Source: Sambucus nigra (taxonomy: Eukaryota; Streptophyta; Magnoliopsida; Dipsacales; Adoxaceae). Taken from it: 64,000 nt of DNA. Below are positions 1 to 12,745 of this stretch, in pieces. The stretch covers positions 58,378,678 to 58,442,677 of the forward strand of contig OX422213.1 in NCBI GenBank assembly GCA_949130495.1, in the 5' to 3' direction. The first letter of the stretch is position 1. Each line of letters starts with the position of its first letter. The translations under genes were made by a program, and so were the position numbers. The notes under the pieces were generated by a model, which searched no databases, had not been told where the DNA came from, and saw only the letters and a program-made list of their open reading frames with translations.

Positions 1-660
1 GCAAAAAAAGCATGCCATAAATCCTATAATATTTGAAATTGATACTAAAACCTAAAACCCATATATCCAAAACCCTAAAATATAAAAAAAAAATCAAAAA
101 ACCCATACCAATAACCCTATTTCTATAAAATCCATGATATAAGAAAAAAAATACCTAAAACCCTTAAATCTGAAAGCTTATAAATGCAAAACCACTCATA
201 TCAGATAGAGGAAGCTGGAGATATAATACCTTTGACTCAATATTTAAGTTGAATCCATAGGGAGAGATACCTGAAATCTATATAAAAAATAATTATTTCA
301 ATTAAATCGAAGCACAAAGATCTTATGAACAAATTCAATTTAGAAACTCATCCCGAAGATACTCCCATTTTGCCGAGAGAGATAAGGTTGTTGGAAATGG
401 GCGAGAGAGAAGTTTACACCGTCACATGAAAAAAGGTTTTAAGTGTGTCATTTCCAATTTTAACCATGTTTTTGAATTTTGAGTAAGAGGGGGAAAGGAA
501 ATGAAGTGCTAGAAAGAGGGGGAAATACAATAACAAAGGGATAAAAGAGGAAAATGCAATAAAATAATTTCAACCCTTGGATTATTGCATTGTTGGCTTC
601 ATCCTCACACCTAATTAAGTTATCAACTTATTGAATAGTATCAACAAATTTACTCCTTAT
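1..660. other. AT-rich noncoding DNA
   Basis: No reading frame here resembles a protein. Bases 465-565 hold the first copy of a dispersed block with the words TTTTTGAATTTTGA and AGAGGGGGAAA, seen again near 9549-9613 and 30214-30266. The block may be the edge of a repeat family. Nothing else is recognised. Confidence 0.6.
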
Positions 661-662
661 TT

Positions 663-675
663 TATATATATATAG

Positions 676-708
<33 letters not shown>

Positions 709-737
709 GATACATACATACATATATAAATAAATAA
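663..737. repeat. TA/GATA microsatellite
   Basis: A short TA run passes into GATA and then CATA and AATA tetranucleotides. It is simple sequence with no coding content. Confidence 0.9.
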
Positions 738-2205
738 GACATTATCCGGTCACAAAACCTTGATAAGACAAAGTTATTCCGTTTAAATACGCATCTAGTT
801 ATATCTTTGTTTCATTTGTTAGTCCATCACTTTCTAAGAGATTGAAGTAATTCTGGATTTTTGTATTATCTGGAATGGCTCTCGTATTACGAAATTCTAC
901 CTAGTGCCATTCGATTACAAAGTCCATTGGCAACTGCATAAATGAGTTGAATGACCAAAATTTATCTTTTATTTGGAAGTAGGGTGTATTGTGTTTGATT
1001 CTTTATATTGTATTGCTTAAGATTGGTCATTCTTTAGTCAATTTAACATTACGCTTAAGCTTATACTTTTGAAAGAAGTATTTTAGAATTGATGATTTCT
1101 TTTAATAATAATTTTTTTTTTATATTTTTTTTCATGTTGTTTTATATTATACCATGACGACCAGTAAATATCAAACCAAACACATTTGAGGAACTATGCC
1201 AACCTCTGAGAAACAGGAGAATGTAGAAGCCAACATTTCCATGCCTAAACCTCATATACGGGATTTTATGAAGTCTCATCTGCATTCTATGGGTGACGTT
1301 TCTTTAGGCGTTAGATAGGTCAAATTTTATTAATTATTGGTTGTATGAGTACAATTGCTTAAATTTATGCATTACTTCTAATATTTTGTGTATTCTAATT
1401 TCTAGGTTCCTGGCAATGACAATGTTGACCCTCTAGCATCACCATAGTTGCAACTGTTGACATCTGAGATTCAATCGCAACGCCACTGGCAATACTCAAA
1501 GAAGGAACCACCACAAATCATATCACGATCTCAACTTTGGAACTATTGTGAGCTTAGTATATTTGGTGAAACATTTCAAAGTATAATCCTTTCTTAAAAT
1601 TTTATTGTTTGATGCATATAATATCCATGATATAGACACTAGTTATACATGTGCCAATGTCATGATTAATTGCTTAACTTTGACATGAATCCGTTTAAAT
1701 TTTGTGTTGATGGAACTAATTTATGAGGCTATCAATGTTAAAATTGGTGGAAGGGATTTATTGGTGGTTTAATTTGGATATTGTTGTTGTTGTTAAGGTA
1801 ATTATAAATGTTAAAACAAGTTGGTTTCTTGAATAAACAGAAGAAACTCTGCTGAATTTTTGTGAATATAATAAGTATGTTAAAAATGATTAACACGAAG
1901 TAAATTAAGCAAGTTGTAATTAATGTAGGTACAAATGATTCTAGTACATATTGAATGAAGCTAATACAGATAACATGATAAAATGAGATAAGATGAGGAG
2001 GATAATAAAATAACTAATAACTTTTCCATCGTCGTATATCAAACACAAACTCTATCATTTGGATTTTAATTATAAAAGTCAATGTGTTTTAAACGTGGAT
2101 TAGTTGGATTTTCTATAATATTCTTGGTTCTCCTCCAAGTCGGCGCCCCTCCATTCCTCCTCCCAGTCCTTATTGCTGCACCCCTCCTCCTCCTCATCCG
2201 CTTCG
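738..2205. other. AT-rich intergenic stretch, no gene seen
   Basis: Six-frame reading shows only short frames broken by stops. I recognise no protein motif, RNA gene or transposon end. The composition matches the rest of the first 16 kb. Confidence 0.6.
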
Positions 2206-2207
2206 GT

Positions 2208-2208
2208 T

Positions 2209-2253
<45 letters not shown>

Positions 2254-2280
2254 GTATATATATATATATATATATATACA
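2208..2280. repeat. CT and TA compound microsatellite
   Basis: A CT run (about 2212-2246) is followed by a TA run (about 2256-2278). The Arg/Glu and Ile/Tyr stretches that appear on translation come from the simple sequence and are not protein. Confidence 0.92.
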
Positions 2281-2287
2281 TAAATAC

Positions 2288-2610
2288 TAGGGTATGATCG
2301 TGCCTGAAGGCACACTGATAATTGCAAACTGAAAAAAATTCCGTTCCCCAACAAAACAAAGTGTAATTAAAAAAAAATGATCATAATATTTTTTGTTTAT
2401 AATATTATCCACCCTACTTAACAAAAAACGAATAGTCCAATAACATTCAAATAGTACGCTCGTGCCTAAAGGGATGATGAACACTTCCAAAAAACTTCGT
2501 CGACAAAGACTTGTAATCAAAGAATTTATTATAAAACACAAATGTGTACACAATTTAGAATAATTGGGCAAAATTTTCCCTTTTTATAGGACTATCTACA
2601 TATTTAAGAC
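2288..2610. repeat. Dispersed repeat block R2, copy 1
   Basis: The block begins just after a TA run with ACTAGGGTATGATCGTGCC and a small hairpin (GTGCC TGAA GGCAC). It contains CAAAACAAAGTGTAATT and TTTTTATAGGACTATC, and both phrases recur at 9827-9900 and 10062-10340. The family is not identified. The start after a TA run with CTAG would suit a rolling-circle element end, but I cannot show this. Confidence 0.55.
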
Positions 2611-4198
2611 AACAAAACTACTCAAGTATACAAATAGTCCATCCCAGCCAATATATAAACAAAATCTTCAAATTATGACTATAAAAGACTTCAGATATGA
2701 TTACATAAGAAATCATTATTGAGAATTTTACCAACAAAATGATGATAAAAATAATACTTAAACACAATAATAAATTTTCAATCTAAAAAAATATAAATCG
2801 GCGATCGATCAAACAACTCGTGGCACATTTGTAATGGAGTGGGATGGGGCTCAATGTTGAACATGATCCCAAACTCAAGCTAATAATTGACACGTTCTCC
2901 TCATACTTGTAATAATCTGAAAACAAAACAATAAAAAATAGACATGTTAATTCAAATCCATAATAAATATACAAACAATACCTTATTAAAGTAGCTCACA
3001 AATGTTCTATACATACCTACCTATTCTTTTCTATTATTATTCACATCAATCTTGATCGCCATCTCCATCTTCATCGAGAGACAAAAGTCCATTTCAAGGA
3101 AAACCTCTTGTAATATTACATCCAACTGAACACGTAAATTGACCCTGTGCATAAGTCAAAAAGGCACGGTTAAATATGTACTAATAAATTTAGACATGAC
3201 ACAATGACAACATAAAAGCCAATAAACTGATCCAAAACAAATTTTTCGTAACTGATTTATGTTGTGCCGCTTTTACTTTGGTTGTGTTCTAGATAGGTAA
3301 AAAAAAGTTCATATCATGTCGTGTTTACTATAGCCGGGTTTGTTTTTTATTTATAAAAACATTGTGTTATGTCACTTTTACTTGGTTAGTATTTGTAATT
3401 GATAAAAAAAATATTATTTCAATTCATTTGTATTATGTCGTCTATTACTTATTTTGTGTTGAACAATTTTTACTTGGATTGGTTGTAATGTGGGGTTAAA
3501 GTGATTGTGATAAAGGTTATTGTTTAAAAAGAAATGTGGTTCATTATGTAAAAAGCAAAGGAAACAAACAACAAAAGTTATTGCGTAATAGCATTCAAGC
3601 CGAAACGATTTATAGCATTCAATGTTAATGCTATAAAGCAATAACATGATTCATTGTTGTTATAACATGATTCATCACAGGTTCATTAATAAGTATTACT
3701 GTCTATAAAGCAATGTGGTTCATTTCATTTTTTAGGGCAAGACAATGTGATGCCCTGTATGTTATCTTGTGAAAGCAATCAGTGTGGGATATGTCATATA
3801 AGATACACGATCTCAATTTACCCATTTTTTAACAATAAAAGTATAATATCATATGTATAGAAACTGGAAATGTTTACACATGTGACACACATAAATGAAT
3901 GAAATTTAATAACCAGTTCTTAATTATTTATCATAAATAAGATGAGCCTTATGGCATGGATCCAACATAAAATCTTACAAAACTGAATTTATCATCATAA
4001 TATATGAAAATCAGATAACCTTTAAGAACAATAGGAATAAATGGTTAGGATGTTTGATAATCCTTTATAGCACCATAATCTTTGCTCTTCGAATATCTCA
4101 GCTGCAGATATCAGCTTGCACTCCCAACTGTTTCTTTATATCCTCTATCCCAATCCTCACACCATCTTACTCAGCAAAAAAACTTGCATTTTGTAATA
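2611..4198. other. AT-rich intergenic stretch
   Basis: No gene is seen. Bases 3240-3400 contain loosely repeated phrases around TAGATAGGTAAA and TCATGTCGTG that recur near 9935-10040, so this is probably decayed repeat related to the R2 blocks. Confidence 0.5.
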
Positions 4199-4577
4199 TC
4201 AATGAGCACGAATATTTTCTAATCGATCAATGTGTTCCAAATCCTCGAGAGTAACATAAGTCCCCACTTGCATAGAACTGATCACCTCGTTTTGTCCTTT
4301 CACAGTAGTCTCGTAATTCTTGTAGAGAGTATCAATCCACTTCCCCATTGAGCCCAAGGGCATAGAAGTTGTGAGGGTAAGAACAGCTGCCACAGGTGGT
4401 GTTGCTATGGCTGCTGCTGCCACCGAGCAAATCAACATAGCAACAAAAGTAGCCATAAAAATCATATGGAGATCCACTCTGTATCTTATGTTCGGTGTTA
4501 TTCATGATAATGTTTAACTTCTTCCATAATTTACAATGACTTGCCAAAAAATCATATAAGTGGATTATTTGGATCAT
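4199..4577 (-). pseudogene. UPF0496 (DUF677) family gene fragment
   Basis: The minus-strand translation gives a hydrophobic stretch rich in Ala/Val, then PPVAAVLTLTTSMPLGSMGK, WIDTLYKNYE and KGQNEVISSMQVGTYV. This order (membrane-like segment, PLGSMGKW, KGQ.EVISSMQ.GT) is typical of plant UPF0496 proteins, whose biochemical role is not established. The upstream part (KLWKKLNI..NNTEHKI, about 4478-4560) lies in another frame, so there is a frameshift near 4478. The reading stops soon after the SSMQ.GT motif, well short of the usual family length of some 350-400 residues. It is a dead fragment. A kinase exon fragment lies a few hundred bases upstream in the same orientation, which suggests both were carried here by a mobile element. 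Confidence 0.8.
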
Positions 4578-4804
4578 TATGTAGTTGAAGTTAAATATGA
4601 AGACATATTACAACAAATAACTGAAAAATCAGAGTAAAATCATATGGCTAAACTAATTGATAATTTAACAATACAATTATGGAATTTGGTTTCCGCGAAG
4701 CAGGATAAGTACAATGGGATAATTCTAGTAAAATAAATACCATACAAAACAACTAAATATGATTTTTCATGAACTATACACCTAAATAATGAAGTCGGTG
4801 TTGG

Positions 4805-5065
4805 TCTTTGAAAATCTCCATCAACATAATATCCAATCAAGTTCACCAATTTTGGTGATGAAATAAACTTAACATCATTACTTCCATAACAAATTCCATA
4901 TTCTCTTGCGAGCCATTACGACCAAGTTGCTTGATAGCCATAATCTTATTAGTACTCCCTAACTGTCCCTTGTATACTCTGCCAAAGTCTCCTCCTAAAA
5001 GACAATCTGCCCTGAAATTCTTAGTTGCAGCGTCCAATTCACGAAATGTAAATGTGTGTGCTAGG
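4805..5065 (-). pseudogene. PBS1-like receptor-like cytoplasmic kinase exon fragment
   Basis: The minus-strand reading gives [20 protein letters not shown], then a damaged glycine loop (GGDFGRV where the family has GEGGFGRV), YKG, the ATP-binding lysine in MAIKQL, and an [11 protein letters not shown] stretch. This is the N-terminal kinase lobe of plant RLCK-VII (PBS1-like) protein kinases. After HHQNW there is a stop. The expected continuation [11 protein letters not shown] follows in another frame at about 4805-4849. A CCTAG just upstream of the coding part resembles the original splice acceptor, so the fragment came from genomic DNA and not from a processed mRNA. No catalytic loop follows. 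It cannot make an active kinase. Confidence 0.82.
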
Positions 5066-6735
5066 ATGTGGAATCTACAAACTAACTTTTCACCAAGTTC
5101 GTATCAATTACCTAAGCATAATATTCATAAAATAACTTTTCACCAAGTTTGTATGAATCACACAAATTCTTAGAAAGTTCCTTTGGTGACATTCAATAAT
5201 CTACCATTTATTACCATGATATAAAATCAAAGTCGGACCTAACTAAATAAATGAAACAACAATAAATAATTAATGTAATTTAACCAAATATCATATATAA
5301 GATATGCTAATCAAGAAAAATAATCATCCATAACTTAGAATACTCTTAGCATTGTCTCAAAATTTCCTTCAAAGTCGAACCAAATGGTACGTTTGAATTT
5401 CACAAATTTCTCTATATAATAGTGAATAAAGATGACAAATTCAAAACATCAATTCATACATTTCAATATGAAATACATCCCCAACAAAGCCAATGATAAT
5501 TTGAAGATTGATTAAGTATACAAACTGCTTTTTTCATGTGCTTCCCATAAAACCATGATTTAGTATACAAAACCTGATCATACCTGATCATAACCGTAAG
5601 TCAGTATAACCCCCAAACCTGATCATAATTTGAAGCTTGATTCAATTTACAAAATCTTGATTCAATATACAACCTAATCATCATCAAATACATCACCACC
5701 AGATAATTATTACACATTTTTTTATGTTAGGGCTGTGTTTCCACCCACGGATAAATAAAGGACCATGCTCTTTTCATCTGACCGAAGGTATAGATCTATA
5801 GTTCCCCGTTCACTTGTATTGAGAATATGGACTTCAGATAGTTCCCCGTTCACTTTTATTGAGAACATAGACTTCAAATACAAAAGAACCATGCTCTTTT
5901 AATTTTATAGTTGTGTCGTATATCTTATGTGAAATTGGAAAAAATCAGAGCAGGTCTTGGGAAAATCAGAAGTTCGAGGGCAGAAAAAAAAAATTGTAGG
6001 GTTATTCTACACAATGCAAAGCCAGTATAAGCATTTAATGCAAGATCAATATTTATGATTGCATACTGAACCACTAAAAATACTAAATTGATACCAAAAT
6101 GTGGTGCCTAGATTCATGTCACCTGACCATTTATAGTTTGACAAACAGGGAACACCACACTTACATCAAGAAAACTATGCATTTATTCTATACCTAATGT
6201 CCAGAATAAAAGGCATGACATTAATCATTTACTATCATACCTTAGGATACTTGATTTTGCAGTTTCAAAAAGCATCCGAAAACACATCCAAACAGAAACG
6301 TGCGTGTGAAATACAACTTTCACGTAGTTCAAAAGGGATATGACAAACTGGCATGAAATTGTGACAGTTTAAACATGGATTTGTGAAGACAATACAAAAC
6401 ATAATTAGTAACCTTGGAGAAATTTAACTTACATAGTTTATGACTGCACATGCGCTTCTCCTGAAAACCTCCAAGAGACATAACATGAAATCCACCCACA
6501 ATGAAAAAAGAAATGCAAATAATTGCTTAATCTCTCTTCACTTCGAAGCGCGAAACCAATAAAGATATATAGAGTTCTAAATACAAGTCATACTCACCCA
6601 AAACACCAACACGCAAATCGTCCAAAACTTGAACATATTATGTTATAAGTAGATGTCAATTAAGACGAACTTTAGCTACAAATTACATGTATGTATGTCA
6701 TATATATAGTGTTATGTACAGATTCAAATTAAGAT
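5066..6735. other. AT-rich intergenic stretch, no gene seen
   Basis: I see only short frames, with small local duplications such as CCTGATCATA at 5571-5635 and AGTTCCCCGTTCACTT at 5799-5855. No protein or RNA gene is recognised. Confidence 0.55.
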
Positions 6736-6738
6736 GAA

Positions 6739-6876
<138 letters not shown>

Positions 6877-6879
6877 ACT

Positions 6880-8510
6880 TCATGTCCATATGACATTTCC
6901 AAATATCTTATTCACCAACAATTTTCATGCATATTGTCACTAAAAGAAAGCATACATTGATTGTGTTTTGGGTCAATGATTATGTGTGTTCTAATAATCT
7001 CTAAAACCAAGAACATCCAAACATTTGTATAACCATTGTAGCCGGTAATTCCCATATTCATAATGCCAATATTCATAAAACCTTATCTTTGAAGTAAAAA
7101 AATCACAATGCAAATCGGTTTAAACTTTAACTTAACATGATGAAATTAGAGTGAAAGAGGAAACTCGAAACAAAAAATATTGGATTTGTGGTTCCATGAG
7201 CAGACCGACATCATAGAAAGATTGAACAAAATCATGACACATAGCCAATCATGATATACATCTAAAAGTATACAAATGCCAACATGATAAAGATTTAACA
7301 TGTTGTTTTAAATTAAACCTAAAGACTAAAAGTAGGCATCTAAATACAAAAAGTAAAGAAACGGTTCTAATTTTTGCTCCAGTTGTATCAAGTCAATAAT
7401 ACACTTTGCTCATGTTGTAATTTTTACTATCTCAATGACACACTGCTAAAGTTATACTGAATATGAGAGAGGGCTCTTAGCTTACGTACGGTGCTAAGGC
7501 ACTTAGGGGATTGTGAGCAAGGGAATAATATAAAATATTCCTTTTCCAAAGACTTAAATTAGAGACGCTGAATAGGGCATAATTTAGCACCAATGCACTT
7601 AGGCCCATTGTACAACATACTACAAACACCAATGGACCGTTCCTATTTAGTCACAATAAGTATTGTGACACAAAAATGCAGTAAAATCGGGAGACAAAGA
7701 GATATGGTTTACATAAGAGACTACCTGGATTATACACACTTACTTTAACTCGACCAAAGGAAATATGGTCCATCCATTAAAAAATGAATGACAATTCTTA
7801 AAACTCATACTCGTACAATGAAGTTAGCAAAAACATCGCGACATAAATAAAACAGATATGTAAGAGAATATAGGAGTTCATGATTTTTAATCTTAGTCTT
7901 CTAAATAGATAAGTTTAGATCTTAAATTATTTGAAAAACATATATGAGTCAACGATTGATAAATGAAATGGATTTCACTTTGAATCAATAAAACGATTAG
8001 AATACATACATAACAGACCACGTGGTTTTCTTTAGTGAAAAAAAGATTAACACCCAACTAAATCTGTTGCATTTGAATCCAATCAGAATTTGTAAAAAAA
8101 TGAAATAAATTTAAAATACAAAACGAAAATAAATAGGGGAAATGAAATCAATGGCTAGAAGCATGTTCCTTGGTAGCTCCCTCAATAGGGACATTCTTTC
8201 ATTACCAATAAAAGGAAAAAAAGTAATGTTTGAATGCCAAATTCTAAAGCCAAAATAACAAAATTAAATGAGAAATGAACCCTCAACATCAATTTCAATT
8301 TTTCGATTCTCGGTCGAAATATCATGATACTTCAATCAACACACATTATGTGAGGATGAAATAGTTGAGGGAACAAATATACATTAAAACATAATTGATG
8401 CATATTCCCATTGAGTACATTTGGGCATTTTCTAATATTAATGGAAGATTCACGACACCAAAATGGAAAAAAAATATGAGAGTACTAAGTTACAATAACC
8501 TCCAACCCAA
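6880..8510. other. AT-rich intergenic stretch, no gene seen
   Basis: Only short AT-rich frames are present. GTGCTAAGGCACTTAGG near 7491 and AGCACCAATGCACTTAGGCC near 7589 share words, but they do not form clean terminal repeats. Confidence 0.5.
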
Positions 8511-8519
8511 CAAATTCAA

Positions 8520-8940
8520 AAAAACGTTAGAAAATTCATTCGGACATTTATCCAAACATATACCATTCGTACATTTATTCAAACATATACAATGCAAAAA
8601 TTCATTCAGACATTTATAAAAACATATACCAAATGCAATATGTATCAAACCCGTGTCGATGACATGGATGTAATTTCAATAGTACCATACTAAAAGTGTT
8701 GGAAAACATGACTAATCTCGATTTACATGTTTGTTTATGTTTAAGAAATAGGCATTACACATATTTACATGTATGTTTATGTTTATGAAATAGATTACAC
8801 ATTTTACATGTATGTTTATGTTTATGTTTATGAAATAGACATAAATGCTTAACATGGTTTTAGATCTGTTTTCAAATAATAAACATGGTTTTAGATCTGA
8901 TTTCAAATAATAAACATAAACATACATGTAAATAATCTCG
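8520..8940. repeat. Local direct and inverted repeats
   Basis: Bases 8535-8630 repeat ACATTTAT..AAACATATAC three times. From 8764 the 22-base unit TTTACATGTATGTTTATG+TTTA occurs at 8764-8785 and 8803-8824, and its exact reverse complement is at 8911-8932. AACATGGTTTTAGATCTG is also duplicated (8849 and 8883). The inverted copies could fold into a stem of about 22 bp. Confidence 0.75.
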
Positions 8941-9300
8941 AAATAGATCTTAACCAAAATATAAAGGTACAGAAAAAACCTACAATCTATAAATAGACAC
9001 AAACTAAAAAAGAAAAGGACCATACCTATTTAGGGTGTTCAAGTATAATCAGATCCCCTGCAAACAAAAATAACAAAGCACAAAGAATAAGTAGATCCCA
9101 AAACATAAACATAAAGATTAACATACATGTAAATCGCCCCATATTTTCAGACCAACAAAAATCGCCTCATGTTTTAAGAAAAAAAAACAAATTTAGATCT
9201 TAATAAAACTAAAAATAAAAAGGCCCTAAATTTATCAGTAGATCTTAATCGAAATCACCTCATGTTTTCAAGCCAACAAAATAAATGACCAAAAAAAAAT

Positions 9301-9328
9301 TGTGTGTGTGTGTGTGTGAGAGAGAGGG
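9301..9328. repeat. TG/AG microsatellite
   Basis: A TG run of about nine units passes into AG. The purine-rich tract to about 9500 is low complexity. Confidence 0.9.
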
Positions 9329-9529
9329 AGATTACGTGTTCGAGTATGTGTTAGAGAGAGGAAGAGCAAGAGGAACACAAATGAGAACAGGAGAGAATGA
9401 GGGAGGGGAAATTTTTTGTTGCCAGATTTCATCGTACATCACAAAGGGAAAGAGGGAGGGAGAGAGTAAAGTGGGGAAAAAATAAGAAGATGGGGAAGGG
9501 AAATTGGGGAGTAGAGTGTGAGAATGGTG

Positions 9530-9625
9530 CAAATACTATTGTACCCCTATTTTTGAATTTTGAAGAGAAGGAGAAAATAAATTAGAGTGTGTCAAAAGAG
9601 GGGGAAACTAAATATTTGAAAGGTA
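9530..9625. repeat. Dispersed repeat block R1, copy B
   Basis: The block has TATTTTTGAATTTTGAAGAG and, about 45 bases on, AAAAGAGGGGGAAACTAAAT. Copies are near 465-565 and 30214-30266. As with the other copies, a TA run follows after roughly 100-150 bases. The family is unknown. Confidence 0.5.
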
Positions 9626-9714
9626 AAATTGGTAGTGCAAGAAAAACTTATTTAGATGACATCATCTTTTCATCTTATGACATACATAAGTTTCCTACTT
9701 TATATATATATACT

Positions 9715-10345
9715 AGCGTGACGAAAATTTTCCAAAGTACATAATCAGGAAACGGCGATAATTTTTCAAAGTATGTAATAGCGATTCGCAAAAATTTTCG
9801 AAGTGCATAATTACAAAACCACAAAAATTCGTTCCTCGGCAAAACAAAGTGTAATTTTGAAAAATTTGGCTACAATATCCTTTATTTATAGGACTATCCC
9901 ACCAAACGTTAGTGTTCATAATTGGTAATAAAATCTCATGTCATGTTTATTTTGGTAAAGTTCGTTTTTGGTTAAAAAACATTGGGTCGTGTTTCAGATA
10001 GGTAAATAATAATATTTCATGTCGTGTCATGTTTAATTGAAAAACAAAAAGTACGTAATTGCAAAAAAAAATCGTTACCCGACAACAAAGTGAAATAAAA
10101 AAAAAATTGTCATTCAAAATTTTCTAAAGCATATAATACAACTTTGCTCAAGTGACTCACATTACATATTACTATATTCATACTTGGTTGGCACTATAAT
10201 CAATAAACAACCCAAATCCATGGCAATAATATTCGTTTACGTTAAAATTACAAAAAAAAGGTAGTCAAAATAAATGTACAATATTTTTGTTCTAATTTTA
10301 AAAAATTTGGGCAGAGTTTCCTTTATTTATAGGACTATCCACGCT
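9715..10345. repeat. Dispersed repeat block R2, copies 2 and 3
   Basis: Directly after a TA run, ACTAGCG starts a block with GGCAAAACAAAGTGTAATTT (about 9838) and TTTATTTATAGGACTATCC (about 9881). A third, looser copy spans about 10062-10340. Both match copy 1 at 2288-2610 in order and spacing of phrases. No coding content is seen. Confidence 0.55.
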
Positions 10346-11090
10346 GTTTAAAAAAATAAAAATACTCAAAAATAGCAATCCTATAATACTCGAGGTCCAT
10401 ATTGGACCTCATTTCAACCACTTAATCAATTTAACAATAATTAAATATAAACCCCAAATATATGTACATAATAGACCATTATTGATAAGTTCATCTGAAT
10501 CGAGTCGACCATGTAACTTGTTGAGTCAATAACCGCCTGCATCACCGTCAAGTGCACAGAGCTTTGCACGCACCCACACCCTAAAACATGCAACATCAAC
10601 ATAACATGTATGCACCATTGTCGGTACGAATAATTTCAAAAACATATGCATAACTTGACAAAATTCAAGAACCTACCTAAAAAGTAGAACTTACCGATAT
10701 GAACTTCAACATATACTTCTCCAATTCTACAATATAAGTTTGTTTGTTATCAGAATCTATAAGAAAAATGATATTGTGAATCAATTTATATCCACAGTTG
10801 TCATATATCAAATGCAATATTATTTGTATAATGTATATTTTAATTCGTGTATTAGCTAAGACTATTGACAACTATTGAATAAGATGCAAATTGAAGATTT
10901 AGTGGGGTGGGGTGGGTTAAAACATTACGAATGCAGTAAACAACAACAGCGAAAAAGAAGTAATCAAATTAATAGGAATAGATGGGATGTCATCCAAAAC
11001 TGAAAACAAAACATAACATGATAAAGAAACCGATGTAATTGTGATGAATGATATATATGCATATGCATATATATGCAGCATGATATGGGT
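10346..11090. other. AT-rich intergenic stretch
   Basis: No protein motif is recognised. A small ATATATGCATATGCATATATATGC tract starts near 11050. Confidence 0.45.
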
Positions 11091-11091
11091 T

Positions 11092-11290
11092 ATATAAGCT
11101 ACGCTCTTGAGGCGATCTGGGTTCCCGTTATGCTAAAAATGAGCACTCTCGCACCCTTCTTCCCACTCCCACTCCCCGGTATGGGCACTTAAGCAAAAAA
11201 CATGCAATAAACATCAAACCCCACTTTAAATTAGAGTTAAAGATAGACATAGTTAACTTACGAATACAAATATAACAAACACAGAAACCT
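11092..11290. repeat. Direct repeat D1, copy 1
   Basis: About 200 bases beginning GCTCTTGAGGCGATCTGGGT recur at 11752-11950 with roughly 90% or more identity by eye. The second part, CAAACCCCACTTTAAATTAG, is identical in both. The reason for the duplication is not visible. Confidence 0.85.
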
Positions 11291-11751
11291 CAGCATTAAA
11301 TTACATTACCGCTTAAAGCATTCCGACTATAGCCTCCTCTTCGAACGCTATTATCAGTGCTTATGTTAGATCTCATTCCCTGACCTACATGCCCACTCTG
11401 TTTTCTTGCCTCTATACCTGCAGAACCCTTGTACCTTGTAACCTGAGTCAAAATGCATAGTAATATTAGTCAATCAAACGTTATACTAATGCGAAATTCT
11501 TCTAAAATTATCGAAAATAAATTCAACTCCAGTGCATGGCATTAGCATTAAAATACTAACCATACACATAGATCAAATAATAATAACAAAATGCTTGGTG
11601 AATCCTTGTTTTTGGAACAATTCAACAAAGCCTCGTCCTTCTTATTTGGGATTGGTCACATGCATTAATATAAACTATGCTCTTGAGGGATATGATCGGA
11701 CTTAGGGATATGACAGACTACAATGGTTTACAAATTTTGATTATTTATCTA

Positions 11752-11950
11752 AGTTATGCTCTTGAGGCGATCTGGGTTCCCGTTATGCTAAAAATTAGCA
11801 TTCTCGCACCCTTCTTCACACTCCCACTCCCCAGTATGCCCACTTAAGCAAAAACTATGCAATAAACATCAAACCCCACTTTAAATTAGAGTTAAAGATA
11901 GACATAGTTAACTTACAGAAACAAATATAACAAACATAGAAACATCAAAC
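11752..11950. repeat. Direct repeat D1, copy 2
   Basis: This is the second copy of the repeat at 11092-11290, offset by about 660 bases. CAAACCCCACTTTAAATTAG is shared exactly. The intervening 460 bases contain an exon-like minus-strand frame (about 11310-11440, ..RKQSGHVGQGMRSN..) that I cannot assign. Confidence 0.85.
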
Positions 11951-11954
11951 CCCA

Positions 11955-12200
11955 CTTCATATATATGCATATATATTCAGATGCATATATATGCATTTGC
12001 ATTTATATGCATCATATATATGCATATGCATATATATATACACTATGAATATATATGATGCATATATATGCAACTGCATATGTATGCAACATATACATAT
12101 ATATATGCAGTGCATAAATATGCAACTGCATATATGTGCATATGCTGCATATATATGATGTGAGTATATATGCAACATATGCATATATATGCAGATGTCG
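11955..12200. repeat. ATATATGCA-rich low-complexity tract
   Basis: Alternating ATATATGCA, ATGCAT and GCATATAT words fill about 245 bases. The tract is palindrome-rich and has no coding value. Confidence 0.88.
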
Positions 12201-12423
12201 CTTACAATCCACTTGGGACTCGCCATGCTCCGCTTGGGACTCGACTTCGCCAAGTGCTGCTTACAATGCACCTTGAAAGACACCTCAGGCAGAGCCCCGC
12301 TGACAATTACATAAAATCATGAAAATATACTCCTTCCATTTCAAATTCTCTTGTTTTACATTGATTCTTTTAAATAGTATAAATCTACATTTTCTTTATA
12401 GAGCTGATTACATGAAAACTTTA

Positions 12424-12745
12424 CCATGTTGTGTTTTGCACTAAGAAGCTCAGGTTCCATCCAAGGATACATTCAATGAGCACCTCCAAACATGAAAGTC
12501 TGTTGTTTTACCTTTGATAAGCCAAGATCCCCAATCTTGCACACTAGTTGATGTAGATCCCCCGTGTTGACCATGATAACTCCATCCCAAATGCCACATC
12601 CATAACTATGATAAGTCTCTTACGATAATCAATTGTCCTATCCTTTTTCTGTAAAAACTATTTTAAAGATCCATTTATCATGAATTCTGTAACAGTTGCT
12701 AAAGATCCATCAGGATCGTCATGAACTATACCGTAAAAAGCAAAA
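12424..12745 (-). pseudogene. PB1-type Raf-like MAPKKK kinase fragment
   Basis: Read on the minus strand, the sequence gives FYGIVHDDPDGSLATVTEF, MINGSLK, then a stop, KKDRTIDYRKRLIIVMDVAF, GME, and after a gap CKIGDLGLSKVKQQTF (the DFG region, here DLG), a stop, and PWMEPELLSA. This order matches the C-lobe of plant Raf-like kinases that carry an N-terminal PB1 domain. The HRD-type catalytic loop between GME and CKIGDLG is missing, so it cannot be active. The reading ends at GTAAAG, a likely original donor site, and an intron-like T-rich tract precedes FYG. It is a genomic copy of part of a gene and not a processed one. Confidence 0.82.

Noticed and set aside
2100..2354. Frame with Arg/Glu repeats
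   Set aside because: It comes from the CT/AG microsatellite; no homology is recognised.
8520..8640. Regularly spaced short repeats that might suggest a CRISPR-like array
   Set aside because: The units are few, AT-rich and irregular, and this is plant nuclear DNA. They are simple local duplications.
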